A stretch of DNA of 64,000 nucleotides from JANQPX01 sp965222015 (GCA_965222015.1 CBDCTL010000023.1:868001-932000), one strand, 5' to 3'. Counted from the stretch's first letter, positions 46,492-55,617 are shown. Translations and numbers: made by a program. Notes: generated by a model from the letters alone, not told the origin.

Positions 46492-46989
46492 GGATTCCGA
46501 ACCGGTTCAGGCCCTCCCGGGATGTCGGCGCGCATTTGGGCCTGACGCCGACCCGCTGCCGGTCCGGAGAAACTGACATCCGGGGCAGGGTGAAGCGCTG
46601 TGGCGAGAGCTTGCCCGCAACGCGCTTGATGAGGCCGTCCATGGCTTGCAGGGTCGACGAAAGCGATTTGATCGCCTGACCATCGATCGTCCGATCGGCG
46701 AAAGATCGAGGTGACGGCCCAGCCTGTTTGATGAATGGACGACACGCGGGTGTAGCAACATGCCGAATTCGCATTCGAGCGCCTGACGATCCCACCCGGC
46801 GGTGTTCGCGGCGGCCTCGTAGGTCTTGGTGTTCCCCGCAGATGCGGGGAACACCATCAGTTCACGACTTATCACCTCTTCCGATGCGCAGCGCACCATC
46901 ATGGCGGCGAGAACGGCGTGTCGACGGCCGGGGATCCAGCGGGCGTCTCGGTCGTGGCGAAGCGGCGATCGTCACCGGCCGGCCAAGGC
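46492..46989. other. 498-base stretch without a supported gene
   Basis: Between the glycosyltransferase and DUF3618 genes. Fragmentary open frames on both strands show no domain. The notable content is the 28-base palindrome at 46828-46855. Confidence 0.45.
46828..46855. repeat. single palindrome resembling a type I-E CRISPR repeat
   Basis: 13-bp perfect arms (GGTGTTCCCCGCA and its complement) around a 2-base loop. The first 21 bases look like the start of a type I-E CRISPR repeat (GTTCCCCGC...GCGGGGA). No second copy occurs at repeat-spacer distance, and there are no cas genes. It is either an orphan repeat or an ordinary hairpin. Confidence 0.55.
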
Positions 46990-48012
46990 TCAGCTCTTGC
47001 TGCGTTCCCGTTCGGCGGCGGTTTTCGCGGCGTCCACGACCCTGGCGGCCCTGCTCTCGAGGTCGTCGGCGGCAGACTGGCCGGTTTCAGTGTTCAGCCC
47101 CTGGCGGTCGGCCTCGTCCTTGGCCGCCCCATAGGCGGCATCGGCCATGTCGCGCGCCTTGTCCGCCTGCTTTCGGCCTTCCGCTTCGGCCTGTCGCTTC
47201 AGTCTATCGCGGGTCTCGCCCATCAGTTCGTCCTCGCGCTCGGTCGCCGGAAGGGCGGCACCGAGTGCCGCTCCAACCGCAACGCCGATCGCGCCCAGCA
47301 CCAGAGGCTGCTCCTCCAGCGTATCGAGGAAACCCCGGCGGGCGCGCCGGCCATAGCGATCGACCGAGCGTCCGAACCGGTCGCGATACTGGCGCGCACC
47401 GCGCCTGAGATTGCGGCCATGGCGGGACGCCGCCTCGCCGGATCCGCGCACCGTCTCGCCGACCCGATCGCCGGCTGCCGCCGCCTGCTCCTTCACGCTG
47501 TCGATCATCTCGCCGGCCTTGGCCATCATACCTTCATCGTCGCTGTCGGCCGGCGCCGCGCCGCGCCGCGCCTGCGGGGTCATGCCAAACGCCACCGGGT
47601 CGCCGGAGATGTCGTCCTCGTCGTCGGCGAAGCGGTCGTCCCACTCCCGGTCGTCGCGATTTCTGCCACTGTCCCAGCCGCGATCGAAGCGGTCGTCATT
47701 CCAGTCGTCATCCCAGTCGTCATCGTAGCGGCTTCGATTGGACTGTCCGCCGGCCATCAGCCAGGCCATGCCCACGCCCATCAGCGCCAGCGGGATCGGA
47801 TTGTCGCGCATCGAACGGCCGAGATTGCGGGTGAACTCGGCGCCGTTGCCGGTCTTCACGTAGTCGAACAGCTGATCCATCATCTGCCCGGGCGAAAGCC
47901 GGTCCTGCAGCCGATCCAGATTGTCCTCGACTTCGGCGCGTTGGGCTTCGACCTCGCGCTCCAGCTCGGCCGCCGACTTATTGCCGGGGTTGGTGGTTCT
48001 GTCGGTGGTCAT
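46990..48012 (-). CDS. DUF3618 domain protein
   Basis: 340 residues. The DUF3618 signature is at the N-terminus (SAAELEREVEAQRAEVEDNLDRL and PGQMMDQLFDYVKTG, here shortened), then a membrane helix (NPIPLALMGVGMAWLMAGG), a very acidic Asp/Arg stretch (about 95-135), a second membrane segment (LGAIGVAVGAALGAALP) and a helical charged tail. The family is common in stress-related envelope operons but has no proven role. Its ATG overlaps the stop of the holin-like gene. Confidence 0.85.
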   Translation of the reverse strand: MTTDRTTNPGNKSAAELEREVEAQRAEVEDNLDRLQDRLSPGQMMDQLFDYVKTGNGAEFTRNLGRSMRDNPIPLALMGVGMAWLMAGGQSNRSRYDDDWDDDWNDDRFDRGWDSGRNRDDREWDDRFADDEDDISGDPVAFGMTPQARRGAAPADSDDEGMMAKAGEMIDSVKEQAAAAGDRVGETVRGSGEAASRHGRNLRRGARQYRDRFGRSVDRYGRRARRGFLDTLEEQPLVLGAIGVAVGAALGAALPATEREDELMGETRDRLKRQAEAEGRKQADKARDMADAAYGAAKDEADRQGLNTETGQSAADDLESRAARVVDAAKTAAERERSKS

Positions 48013-48407
48013 CGGGTCTGCTCCTTCAACGTCTGCGCATCCTGTTTCAAGGAATCAATCGTGCGTTCGGGCGCCAGATTGTGCGCCTTGAGATCGCTGG
48101 TTCCCTTGTGGATCAGCGCATAGGCGATGCCGGCGACGATCGCGCCGACGATCAGCGCCGCCCATCCCGCGGGAATGCCGGCATTGGTCAGCGCGATCAC
48201 CAGCGCCTGCAGCAGCACGATCAGGGCTGCCAGCGCCAGCACCGCACCGCCCAGGATCGAACCAACCGCGATCGTCGCCTGACTGACCTTCTCCGAGGTC
48301 TCCGCGCGCGCGAGTTGAATCTCCTTGCGCATCAGGGTCGAGACGTTGCCGCTCAGATCGCCGAGCAGATCGGTGATCGAACGATTGTCGCCGGTGGCGG
48401 CCATCAT
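48009..48407 (-). CDS. phage-holin-superfamily membrane protein (PF07332-like)
   Basis: 132 residues. A cytoplasmic helical start (SITDLLGDLSGNVSTLMRKE) is followed by two membrane hairpin helices (GSILGGAVLALAALIVLLQA and AALIVGAIVAGIAYALI). This is the YqjE/Holin-X-like type that is found in chromosomal envelope-stress operons and is not a lysis protein. Both its ends overlap neighbours (ATGA-type), so the operon is tightly coupled. Confidence 0.82.
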   Translation of the reverse strand: MMAATGDNRSITDLLGDLSGNVSTLMRKEIQLARAETSEKVSQATIAVGSILGGAVLALAALIVLLQALVIALTNAGIPAGWAALIVGAIVAGIAYALIHKGTSDLKAHNLAPERTIDSLKQDAQTLKEQTR

Positions 48408-49015
48408 GCGCCCTCCTTGGTCGTGACGTCGGGAAAGCGGTGGCTGGTTCGATCGTCGGGCGCCATGCCGCCCGGGTAGCGGCTGTATCGATCGCCATGA
48501 CGTCGTTCGGCCGAGCTCTTGGCGAAGCGCGACAGCACGAAGCCGGTGAGCACGGCGCCGCCCAGAAAGGCGACCGGCTGGCGTCTGGCGAAGTCCTCGA
48601 CCGTCTCCATCAGATCGTCGACGCTGCGATTGGAAATCGCATCCGAGACCCGATCCAGACCTGAGGCCGCTTGGCGGGCGTAACCGGCGACCGCCGGCTG
48701 CTCCTGTTCGTCAAGGCTGCCGGCGGCGCTTCGCAGCGCATCGGCGACACCTTCGAACCGGCCCGCCGCTTCGTCTTTTTGCTCCTCCGCAAAGGAGCGC
48801 GCCTGGCGCTTGGCATCAGTCGCGGCATCGGAAGCCGCCTGCTTCGCCTGCTCCCCGAACTCGCCAGCCTTCTGCCGCACCGCCTCCGCCGCCTGCTTTG
48901 CGTGATCTATACCCGCCTTGGCGTCGCGTTCGATCTCGGTCGAACCGCCACTCGAAGGGGTTGCCTGGGCGCCTGGTCCTGTCGGAGGCGAGGCCTTGTC
49001 TCTGGGATCAACCAT
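48404..49015 (-). CDS. Ala-rich coiled-coil membrane-associated protein
   Basis: 203 residues. The long amphipathic Ala/Lys/Glu-rich region (about 30-110: AKAGIDHAKQAAEAVRQKAG and similar) resembles LEA-like or YtxH-like stress proteins; a membrane segment follows (QPVAFLGGAVLTGFVLSRFA, typical of this nutrient-deprivation protein type). AGGAAA precedes MVDPRDK. Second gene of the stress operon. Confidence 0.8.
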   Translation of the reverse strand: MVDPRDKASPPTGPGAQATPSSGGSTEIERDAKAGIDHAKQAAEAVRQKAGEFGEQAKQAASDAATDAKRQARSFAEEQKDEAAGRFEGVADALRSAAGSLDEQEQPAVAGYARQAASGLDRVSDAISNRSVDDLMETVEDFARRQPVAFLGGAVLTGFVLSRFAKSSAERRHGDRYSRYPGGMAPDDRTSHRFPDVTTKEGA

Positions 49016-49068
49016 CACGTTTCCTGTCGTTGCTGGGAATGGGGAATGGGGAATGATCGAAAGCCGCC

Positions 49069-49143
49069 TCACGCGAGGCCAAGCAGCGACAGGACGATCA
49101 ATATGACCACCACGACGCCGATGATGTAGAAGACATTGTGCAT
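49069..49143 (-). CDS. 24-residue single-helix membrane peptide
   Basis: Reads MHNVFYIIGVVVVILIVLSL followed by LGLA and TGA. It is almost entirely one membrane helix. A GGAG box lies 10 bases before the ATG. It is the first gene downstream of an exact EcfG-type promoter and 54 bases ahead of the coiled-coil gene. Similar mini-proteins ending in a Gly-Leu pattern accompany stress operons in other alphaproteobacteria, but their function is unknown. Confidence 0.72.
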   Translation of the reverse strand: MHNVFYIIGVVVVILIVLSLLGLA

Positions 49144-49210
49144 GAGCCGATGACTCCTTTTCTTATTGCTGCCCCACCTGGCAGGGACGGGTCGTTTCCG
49201 ATAGCGTAGT

Positions 49211-49235
49211 AACGTCATCGCCCTGGATCGGTTCC
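49211..49235 (-). promoter_or_regulatory. EcfG-type promoter of the DUF3618/holin-like operon
   Basis: On the minus strand: GGAAC (49235-49231), 16 bases, CGTT (49214-49211). An exact match to the general-stress sigma factor consensus. It points at the 24-residue peptide gene 68 bases downstream. Confidence 0.82.
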
Positions 49236-49478
49236 CGACGGATGCGTCCCTTGCGCCCGGCGGCGAGGCATCGGCGCGGCCAAGAACCGTTTCGGATTTC
49301 CCTGTCGCCGATCAGGCCGCTCCGCTTCGAGGACGAGTTCGCCACGGCAACTTTCGCGACTCCGGTCGTCTTCCCCCGGTCATCGTCTGGCCCCGATCCG
49401 GTGATTTGTTCCTGTCGCCAATCTCATGATGTTTGACAATTTCCACTTCAAATCCCTCAGTGTTATCGGCCGGCAGAG

Positions 49479-49503
49479 GGAACCCGGCAGGCGCTTCTAC
49501 GTT
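49479..49503 (+). promoter_or_regulatory. EcfG-type promoter of the AsmA gene
   Basis: GGAAC at 49479-49483, 16 bases, CGTT at 49500-49503. Exact consensus, 56 bases ahead of the TTG start, back-to-back with the minus-strand promoter at 49211-49235. Confidence 0.82.
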
Positions 49504-49558
49504 ATGCGAACGACCGCTGACATGTCGGCGCGCTCGAAACAGTGTGGGGAGACGCCGC

Positions 49559-51463
49559 TTGGGTAGGGTATTGAAGGTCCTGGCTGCGGCGATCGGTTCG
49601 GTCCTCGGCCTGCTGCTTCTCGCAGCCGCCATTGTTTTCGTGACCTTCGACATCAATGACTGGAAAAGCCGGCTGGCCGAGCGGGCGACGGCGACGCTCG
49701 GGCGCGAGGTGGCCATCGAGGGCCCGCTCGACATCGCCTGGGACTGGACGCCCATGATCACGGTCGAAGGACTGACCATCGCCAATGCCGGTTGGGCCGA
49801 AGCGCCGCATCTGGCGAAGGTCGGCAAGCTCCAGGCAAGCATCGATCTCTGGCAACAGCTTCAGGGCCGCACCGTGCTGCCCGAGGTGACGCTGATCGAG
49901 CCCGATCTGTTCCTCGAACAGAGGGAGGACGGCGAGGTGAACTGGACGTTCGGCGAGAAGAATGCCGAGGATGGCGTCGCGACCGACGTCGCCGAAGAGG
50001 TGGTGGTGCCCGACGACCGCACCGAGTTTCCGGTGATCGGCGAGTTGACGATCGGGGATGGCGCCTTCGCTTTCGTCGACGCCGCCAGGAGCCTCGATCT
50101 CGAAGGCAGTATCGACACGGTCGCGGGCGAGGGCGGCGGCGGTGATGAGGTGGAGATCAGCGGCGAGGGAAAGTTCGAGGGTGAAGCCTTCGGCGTCGTT
50201 CTCGAGGCGGGCCCGCTCACCAGGCTGCGCGAGCCCGAGATTCCCTATCCGGTGGATCTGACCGTCACGCTCGGCGACACCGAAGCCGCGATCAAGGGCA
50301 CGCTCACCCGGCCGCTGGAGCTTGCCGGCGTCGATCTGAACCTGACGCTGAGCGGCCCGAATCTCGCCGACGTGTTTCCGATCACTGGCATCCCGCTGCC
50401 GCCGACTCCCCCTTACCGGCTGACTGGCGATCTGGTGCGCGCCGGCGGGCTCTGGCGCTTCGTCGACTTCGACGGCCGGCTGGGCGATAGCGATCTCCGG
50501 GGCGTGATTCAGATCGATCTCACCGAGGATCCTCTTCGCTTCGATGCCGATCTGATCACCGACAAGCTCGACTTCGACGACCTCGCCGGCTTCATCGGCG
50601 CCCCCACCGAAGAGGGGGAGCAAGACGCCGAGGCAGACAACATAATCCCGGACACCGAAATCAATCTCGACCGGCTGCAGGCGGCCAACGGTAAGGCGAA
50701 GCTTCGTGCCAGGACGATTCTCGCCCCCGATCTGCCGATCGACGATCTCGATGCCGAACTGAATCTGGAGGACGGCGTCCTCCGGCTGGAGCCGGCGGGC
50801 TTCGGTGTGGCCGACGGCACGGTCAATCTCTGGATCTCGCTCTACGGCGCGCAGGACCCGGTGCAAATCGACATGCTCACACGCATACGCGACGTCCGCC
50901 TGAAGGAGGCGTTCAAGGGCTCCGGCTTCGCCCGGGAAACCGGCGGCAAGATCGACGGCCGGATCGAGCTCTCCGGCCGCGGCAACTCGCTGCACGAGAT
51001 GCTCGACACCGCTGAGGGCACCAGTTTCCTCGTCATGTCCGACGGCGACATCAGCGCACTCCTGCTCGAAGCGGTCAGTCTCGATGCCGCGGAGGCGCTC
51101 GGTCTCTACATCGGTGAAGACACCAACGTGCCGCTGAATTGCCTGGCGACCGATCTCGAGATCGCTGACGGGGTCGCCCGCACCAAGCTCGGCGTCCTCG
51201 ACACGGCCGATTCGGTGATCGAATTGGGAGGCGACATCGATCTCGGCGAAGAGCGGCTGGATCTCATCGTGACGCCGCATCCGAAAGACGTCAGCCTCCT
51301 CAACTTGCGCTCAAAAGTCCATGTCGAAGGTGAATTCACCGACCCTTCGATCTCCCTCGACGCCGGCTCGATTCTCAAATTCGTCCCGCTGGTCGATCTC
51401 GGTCTCGCCGAGGACGCTCCCTGCAAGAGCCTCCTGGCGAGAGCGCGGGACGACAGCAGCTAG
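49559..51463 (+). CDS. AsmA-family envelope protein
   Basis: 634 residues. An N-terminal membrane anchor (LAAAIGSVLGLLLLAAAIVF) is followed by a large periplasmic beta-rich domain typical of AsmA-like lipid-transfer or outer-membrane biogenesis proteins: LGREVAIEGPLDIAWDW, ITVEGLTIANAGWAEAP and the C-terminal AsmA_2 domain ending GELG-like EFTDPSISLDAGSILK. The start is TTG at 49559 because GGGGAGA lies 7-9 bases upstream. Transcribed from an EcfG-type promoter. Confidence 0.88.
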   Translation: MGRVLKVLAAAIGSVLGLLLLAAAIVFVTFDINDWKSRLAERATATLGREVAIEGPLDIAWDWTPMITVEGLTIANAGWAEAPHLAKVGKLQASIDLWQQLQGRTVLPEVTLIEPDLFLEQREDGEVNWTFGEKNAEDGVATDVAEEVVVPDDRTEFPVIGELTIGDGAFAFVDAARSLDLEGSIDTVAGEGGGGDEVEISGEGKFEGEAFGVVLEAGPLTRLREPEIPYPVDLTVTLGDTEAAIKGTLTRPLELAGVDLNLTLSGPNLADVFPITGIPLPPTPPYRLTGDLVRAGGLWRFVDFDGRLGDSDLRGVIQIDLTEDPLRFDADLITDKLDFDDLAGFIGAPTEEGEQDAEADNIIPDTEINLDRLQAANGKAKLRARTILAPDLPIDDLDAELNLEDGVLRLEPAGFGVADGTVNLWISLYGAQDPVQIDMLTRIRDVRLKEAFKGSGFARETGGKIDGRIELSGRGNSLHEMLDTAEGTSFLVMSDGDISALLLEAVSLDAAEALGLYIGEDTNVPLNCLATDLEIADGVARTKLGVLDTADSVIELGGDIDLGEERLDLIVTPHPKDVSLLNLRSKVHVEGEFTDPSISLDAGSILKFVPLVDLGLAEDAPCKSLLARARDDSS

Positions 51464-51521
51464 GGACGGTGCGACCAACCGGTTTCATGCGGGACAGGTC
51501 GCGAGTATCCATCCCAGCGCC

Positions 51522-51546
51522 GGAACCAACGTCGGGTTTCGGCGTT
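51522..51546 (+). promoter_or_regulatory. EcfG-type promoter of the BrkB-DUF1206-PAP2 genes
   Basis: GGAAC at 51522-51526, 16 bases, CGTT at 51543-51546. Exact consensus, 72 bases before the GTG of the brkB-like gene. Confidence 0.8.
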
Positions 51547-51617
51547 TGCAGACCGAGGCGGCAGCGCTTGCCGAACAGGCGCGTGTCAGAACCCTGAACG
51601 AACGGAACGAACAGCCT

Positions 51618-52647
51618 GTGGCCGATACCGAGCCTACCTACGACCAGGAACACCGGGGACGGGACGCGACCGCGCCCTCCGACATTCCCTCCAAAGGCTG
51701 GCGCGACATCATGTGGCGGGTATGGGCGGCGCTCGGCCACGACAACGTTTCGATCGTCGCCGCTGGTGTCGCCTTCTACGGCATGCTCGCGGTCTTTCCG
51801 GCGATCACCTCCTTCGTGTCGATCTACGGGCTGCTCGCCGATCCCGCCGACGTGCAGGCGCAGTTCGCCTCTCTGAAGGGCGTCATACGGGCTGCTCGCC
51901 GATCCCGCCGACGTGCAGGCGCAGTTCGCCTCTCTGAAGGGCGTCCCAGGCGAAGCCTGGACCCTGATGAACGATCAGCTGACCGCCGTGGCCTCGTCCA
52001 GCCAGAAGGGCCTGGGCATAGGCGCCGCGATCGGCCTCCTGATCGCGCTCTGGTCCGGGGGAGCGGGCATTCGCGCCCTCATGACCGCCCTCAACATCGC
52101 CTATCGCGAAGAGGAAAAGCGGAGCTTCGTCACCTTCTACGGCACGGCGCTCCTGTTCACGCTCGGCATTGTTGTCGTGGGCATGTTTTCGCTCGGCGTG
52201 ATCGTGGTCGTGCCGGTGGTGCTCGGCCTGATCAAGCTCGGCGCGATCACCGAGGCGCTGATCAAGGTCGCCCCCTGGGTGGTGCTCGCCGTCGTGATAA
52301 CGATCGCGATCGGCGCGCTCTATCGCTACGGCGCCAGTCGCAGGTCACCGAAGACCCGCTGGGTCAGTGCCGGCGCCGTTCTCGCCACGGTGCTCTGGAT
52401 GCTGAGCTCGATCCTGTTCTCGTTCTACGTCGCCCATTTCGCCAGCTACAACCAGACCTACGGTTCCCTCGGCGCTGTCGTCATCCTGCTCATGTGGTTC
52501 TGGATCAGCGCCTATATCGTGCTGCTCGGCGCCGAATTGAATGCCGAGATGGAGCACCAAACCGAAAAGGACACCACTGAAGGCCGCAAGAAACCGATGG
52601 GCGAACGCGGCGCCTATGTCGCCGACCATGTCGGCGACGTGCCATGA
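51618..52647 (+). pseudogene. YihY/BrkB-family membrane protein, frameshifted by a duplication
   Basis: BrkB-type protein with about six membrane helices (VSIVAAGVAFYGMLAVFPAI, ALMTALNIAYREEEKRSF, LLMWFWISAYIVLLGAELNA are typical). A 61-bp tandem duplication (51825-51885 repeated at 51886-51945) shifts the frame after LKGV. Removing one copy leaves exactly 323 codons (322 residues) open from the GTG at 51618, so the duplication is the only lesion. The GTG has no strong ribosome-binding site. Confidence 0.85.
51825..51945. repeat. 61-bp tandem duplication
   Basis: The unit beginning TACGGGCTGCTCGCCGATC at 51825 starts again at 51886 and matches for 60 bases. As 61 is not a multiple of three, it breaks the brkB frame. 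The lack of divergence says it is recent or an assembly artefact. Confidence 0.92.
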
Positions 52648-52678
52648 GCCTCCCGGCAACTGCATTCGAAAGGACATC

Positions 52679-53488
52679 ATGATGGCGAGCGTCGCACAAA
52701 AACATCCGCTCGAATGGCTGGCGAGAAGCGGCTACGCCGCGCGCGGCGTCGTCTACGTGATCATCGGCTGGTTGGCCCTGGTCGCCGCCTTCGGCAGCGG
52801 CGGCCAGGCCACCGGCAGCAAGGGGGCTCTGCAGAGCATGCTCGGCCAGCCCTTCGGCAAGATCGTTCTCGGCATCATCGCCGTCGGCCTTCTCGGCTAT
52901 GTCGCCTGGCGCGCCACCCAGGCGATCCGGGACACCGACGATCATGGCACCGATGCCAAAGGCCTCGCCGTGCGTGGCGGGCTTGCGGTCAGCGCCGTCA
53001 CCCATACCCTTTTGGCCATCTTCGCGATCAGCCTGATTTTCAACCTCGGTGGAGGGGGCGGCGGCAGTGGCGGCGGCACCGAGGACTGGACCGCCTGGCT
53101 CATGCAAAAACCGTTCGGCCAGTGGCTGGTGGCACTGGTCGGCTGCGCGGTCGCGGGCGCCGGCTTCGCCCATATCTGGAAAGGCTGGCAGGCAGGCTTC
53201 GAGGAACATCTCCGGTGGAGCGGCGACGAACGCCGCGTCGGACGGCCGATCTGCCGCTTCGGCCTGATCATGCGCGGCATCGCCTTTCTGATCGTCGGCG
53301 GCTTTCTGATCACCGCCGCCTGGCAGGCCGATCCCGACGAAGCCCGCGGCCTGAGCGGTGCGCTGCAGGCTCTTCAGGAACAGCCCTATGGCTGGCTCCT
53401 GCTCGGCGTCATGGCCGCCGGGCTGATCGCGTTCGGTGTCTACAGCCTGATCGAGTCTGTCTATCGAGAGGTCCAGCCGGAAGGCTGA
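52679..53488 (+). CDS. DUF1206 membrane protein
   Basis: 269 residues with six membrane helices arranged as three DUF1206 repeats, each beginning with a motif like LARSGYAARGVVYVIIGWLA, RGGLAVSAVTHTLLAIFAIS and RFGLIMRGIAFLIVGGFLI. A Gly-rich linker (GGGGGGSGGG) separates repeats. No known function. AGGA lies 6 bases before the double ATG (52679 or 52682). Follows brkB by 31 bases. Confidence 0.9.
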   Translation: MMASVAQKHPLEWLARSGYAARGVVYVIIGWLALVAAFGSGGQATGSKGALQSMLGQPFGKIVLGIIAVGLLGYVAWRATQAIRDTDDHGTDAKGLAVRGGLAVSAVTHTLLAIFAISLIFNLGGGGGGSGGGTEDWTAWLMQKPFGQWLVALVGCAVAGAGFAHIWKGWQAGFEEHLRWSGDERRVGRPICRFGLIMRGIAFLIVGGFLITAAWQADPDEARGLSGALQALQEQPYGWLLLGVMAAGLIAFGVYSLIESVYREVQPEG

Positions 53489-53500
53489 GAGTAGTCATCC

Positions 53501-54205
53501 ATGCCAACGCATCCGCTCACACAAAAACTGTCGCGCGAATGGTCCGTCCTCGCCGTTGCTCTGCTGCTGGTCGGCGCCGTCTGGAGCTTCTTCGAGCTTG
53601 CCGACGAGGTCAAGGAAGGCGACACGCATCAATTCGACGAAGCGGTTCTGCTTTCCATGCGCAATCCAGCCGATCTCGCCGATCCGATCGGCCCCGGCTG
53701 GGTCGAGGAGATCGGCCGGGATGTCACCGCGCTTGGCGGCATCGCTATTCTGGTGATGATCGTGCTGGCGACGTCAGGTTTTTTGTTGCTGCAGCGAAAG
53801 AACCGCGCTGCCCTTTGGCTGATGCTCGCGACCGGCAGCGGCATCGCGCTCAGCACCGTCCTTAAAAACGCGTTCGATAGGCCCCGCCCGGACCTCGTGT
53901 CGCACGGCTCGATCGTCTACACCGCGAGCTTTCCGAGCGGCCATTCCCTGATGTCGGCGGTCGTCTATCTCACCATCGGCGCGCTGCTCGCCCGCGTGCA
54001 GCCCAGGCGCAGGCTCAAGATCTATCTGCTCACCGTCGCGATCCTGCTGACCCTGATGGTGGGAGCCAGCCGCGTCTATCTCGGCGTCCACTGGCCGACC
54101 GACGTGCTCGCCGGCTGGACCGTCGGCGCCGCCTGGGCTCTTCTTTTCTGGCTGGCCACCTGGTATCTGCAGGAAGCCGGACGAGTCGAGAAGGACGATG
54201 ATTGA
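53501..54205 (+). CDS. PAP2-family phosphatase
   Basis: Membrane lipid phosphatase of 234 residues with about six helices. All three PAP2 motifs are seen: KNAFDRPRP (motif 1), PSGHS (motif 2, with His) and SRVYLGVHWPTDVLAG (motif 3, with the nucleophile His). Likely acts on phosphatidic acid, PGP or undecaprenyl diphosphate at the outer face of the inner membrane. Follows DUF1206 by 12 bases, so cotranscribed. Confidence 0.93.
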   Translation: MPTHPLTQKLSREWSVLAVALLLVGAVWSFFELADEVKEGDTHQFDEAVLLSMRNPADLADPIGPGWVEEIGRDVTALGGIAILVMIVLATSGFLLLQRKNRAALWLMLATGSGIALSTVLKNAFDRPRPDLVSHGSIVYTASFPSGHSLMSAVVYLTIGALLARVQPRRRLKIYLLTVAILLTLMVGASRVYLGVHWPTDVLAGWTVGAAWALLFWLATWYLQEAGRVEKDDD

Positions 54206-54289
54206 GCCTGTGAGACGATCACACTCGAGACGACCGGTTGGGCAGCGGTCCACGTTCCCTGCGGCGGTCATACGATCCGAATTTCCCGC

Positions 54290-55345
54290 CTAAGCTGCAG
54301 CCTCGGTCGCGGTTCCGCACTCCAGCACGTCCTCGATGTAAAGACGCCTGATCGCCACAGCGGCGACGGCGGCGATCGGCGTCGCAAGCGTCACACCAAG
54401 CGCGCCGAAGAGAATGCCGAACAGCACCTGCGAGGCGATCACTACGCCGGCGGGAAGGTCGATCGCCTTGGATTGGACCAGCGGCATCAGGAGATAGCTT
54501 TCGAGCGTCTGCAGGGCGAGGTAGAAGCCTATCACCCAGAGCGCAAGCTGCCAGCTTTCGGTCAGCGCCACCAGGATCATCAGCCCGCCGGCGATCGCTG
54601 GTCCGACGATGGGAATGAACGAAGTGGCGCCGGCGATCACCGCGAGCAGCAGCGCAAGCGGCACGCCGAGCAGCAGCAGGGCGACATAGCTGACGACGCC
54701 GATCAGGAGCATCATCAGCGCCTTGCCCGCCAGCCAGTGGCGAAGCGTGCGTCCCATCTCGTCCATGACCTCGCCGGCGCGATCGCGGCATCCTGTTGGC
54801 AGCAGCCTGAGCGCGCCGTCGGCATAGGTCCTGGGATCGAGGGCGAGATAGATGCCGAAGGCCAGAACCAGCACCAGATTGGCGACTGCACCCAGCGTCG
54901 TGCCAAGCACCGCGGACACGCCACCGAGAAAGCCCGCCGGGCTCGGCAGCAGCTTCATCGGATCGACCGACGCCTCGTCGACATTCTCCTCGACAGCATC
55001 GATCGACATCGCCCATTGCTCGGCCGACTTGGCGAAGGTGGTGAAATCCTCGGCAAGCTTGGTGGCCTGTGCCGCCAGATTCGGACCCATGAGCCAGATC
55101 CCGGCGGCCAGGACGATGACCGACGCGAGCGCCGTCGCCAGTATGGCCACGGTGCGCGAAACCGGCAGGAACCGAACGATCAAGCGGCCTGCGGCATCGA
55201 GCAGAATGGCGAGCAGCACGCCGAAGAAGATCAGGAGCAGCAGGCCGCTCGCTTTCCAGAGAAGCAGCGCGCCCGCTACGGACAGGATAGCAAGCAGCAG
55301 CCCCTTGACCATCGTCCGGCCCGCGATCGCCGTTTTTTCGCTCAA
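54290..55345 (-). CDS. AI-2E-type permease (PerM/TqsA family)
   Basis: 351-residue, eight-helix membrane protein of the AI-2 exporter/PerM family. Typical parts: LLLIFFGVLLAILLDAAGRL, the soluble loop (about 95-140), LLGVPLALLLAVIAGATSFI (with PIVGP) and LVQSKAIDLPAGVVIASQVL. The family is broad, and a signalling role should not be assumed. TTG at 55345 has AGGA 8 bases upstream; an ATG at 55420 would sit only about 10 bases from the predicted transcription start. Confidence 0.86.
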   Translation of the reverse strand: MSEKTAIAGRTMVKGLLLAILSVAGALLLWKASGLLLLIFFGVLLAILLDAAGRLIVRFLPVSRTVAILATALASVIVLAAGIWLMGPNLAAQATKLAEDFTTFAKSAEQWAMSIDAVEENVDEASVDPMKLLPSPAGFLGGVSAVLGTTLGAVANLVLVLAFGIYLALDPRTYADGALRLLPTGCRDRAGEVMDEMGRTLRHWLAGKALMMLLIGVVSYVALLLLGVPLALLLAVIAGATSFIPIVGPAIAGGLMILVALTESWQLALWVIGFYLALQTLESYLLMPLVQSKAIDLPAGVVIASQVLFGILFGALGVTLATPIAAVAAVAIRRLYIEDVLECGTATEAAA

Positions 55346-55438
55346 CGCATTTTCCTCGTTCGATCGACGTTCCGGACCGATGCCGATCCGATCCGTGATG
55401 GCCGGACGCCGCCGCCCCAAATCGACATCTCCTCTACC

Positions 55439-55463
55439 AACACGAACCCGTTAACCTGGTTCC
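55439..55463 (-). promoter_or_regulatory. EcfG-type promoter of the AI-2E-type permease
   Basis: Minus strand: GGAAC (55463-55459), 16 bases, TGTT (55442-55439), one mismatch to CGTT. It supports the downstream TTG start of the permease. Confidence 0.68.
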
Positions 55464-55516
55464 GCTGGACGTCAATCCGACATCATGCCATCGATCAACC
55501 TACTCGTCTCTTCGGC

Positions 55517-55541
55517 GGAACTCGAAAAGCTCTCGCCTGTT
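55517..55541 (+). promoter_or_regulatory. EcfG-type promoter of the BON-MscS channel
   Basis: GGAAC at 55517-55521, 16 bases, TGTT at 55538-55541; one mismatch to CGTT. It lies 77 bases ahead of the ATG and is divergent from the permease promoter. Confidence 0.68.
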
Positions 55542-55617
55542 TGTTTCGCCAGAACCGGCATGCGCTGAAACAAGCCTGTCATGTGAGCGACAACTCACTC
55601 GAGGACATCTCCCGATC

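Noticed and set aside
46828..46855. CRISPR array
   Set aside because: Only one repeat-like palindrome exists, with no spacer periodicity and no cas genes; kept as a repeat only.
46507..46902. 131-residue minus-strand open frame
   Set aside because: No domain, no start site, and it reads through the palindrome.
47000..48407. Prophage suggested by the holin-family protein
   Set aside because: No other phage gene is present; this holin-superfamily type is a normal chromosomal envelope protein in stress operons.
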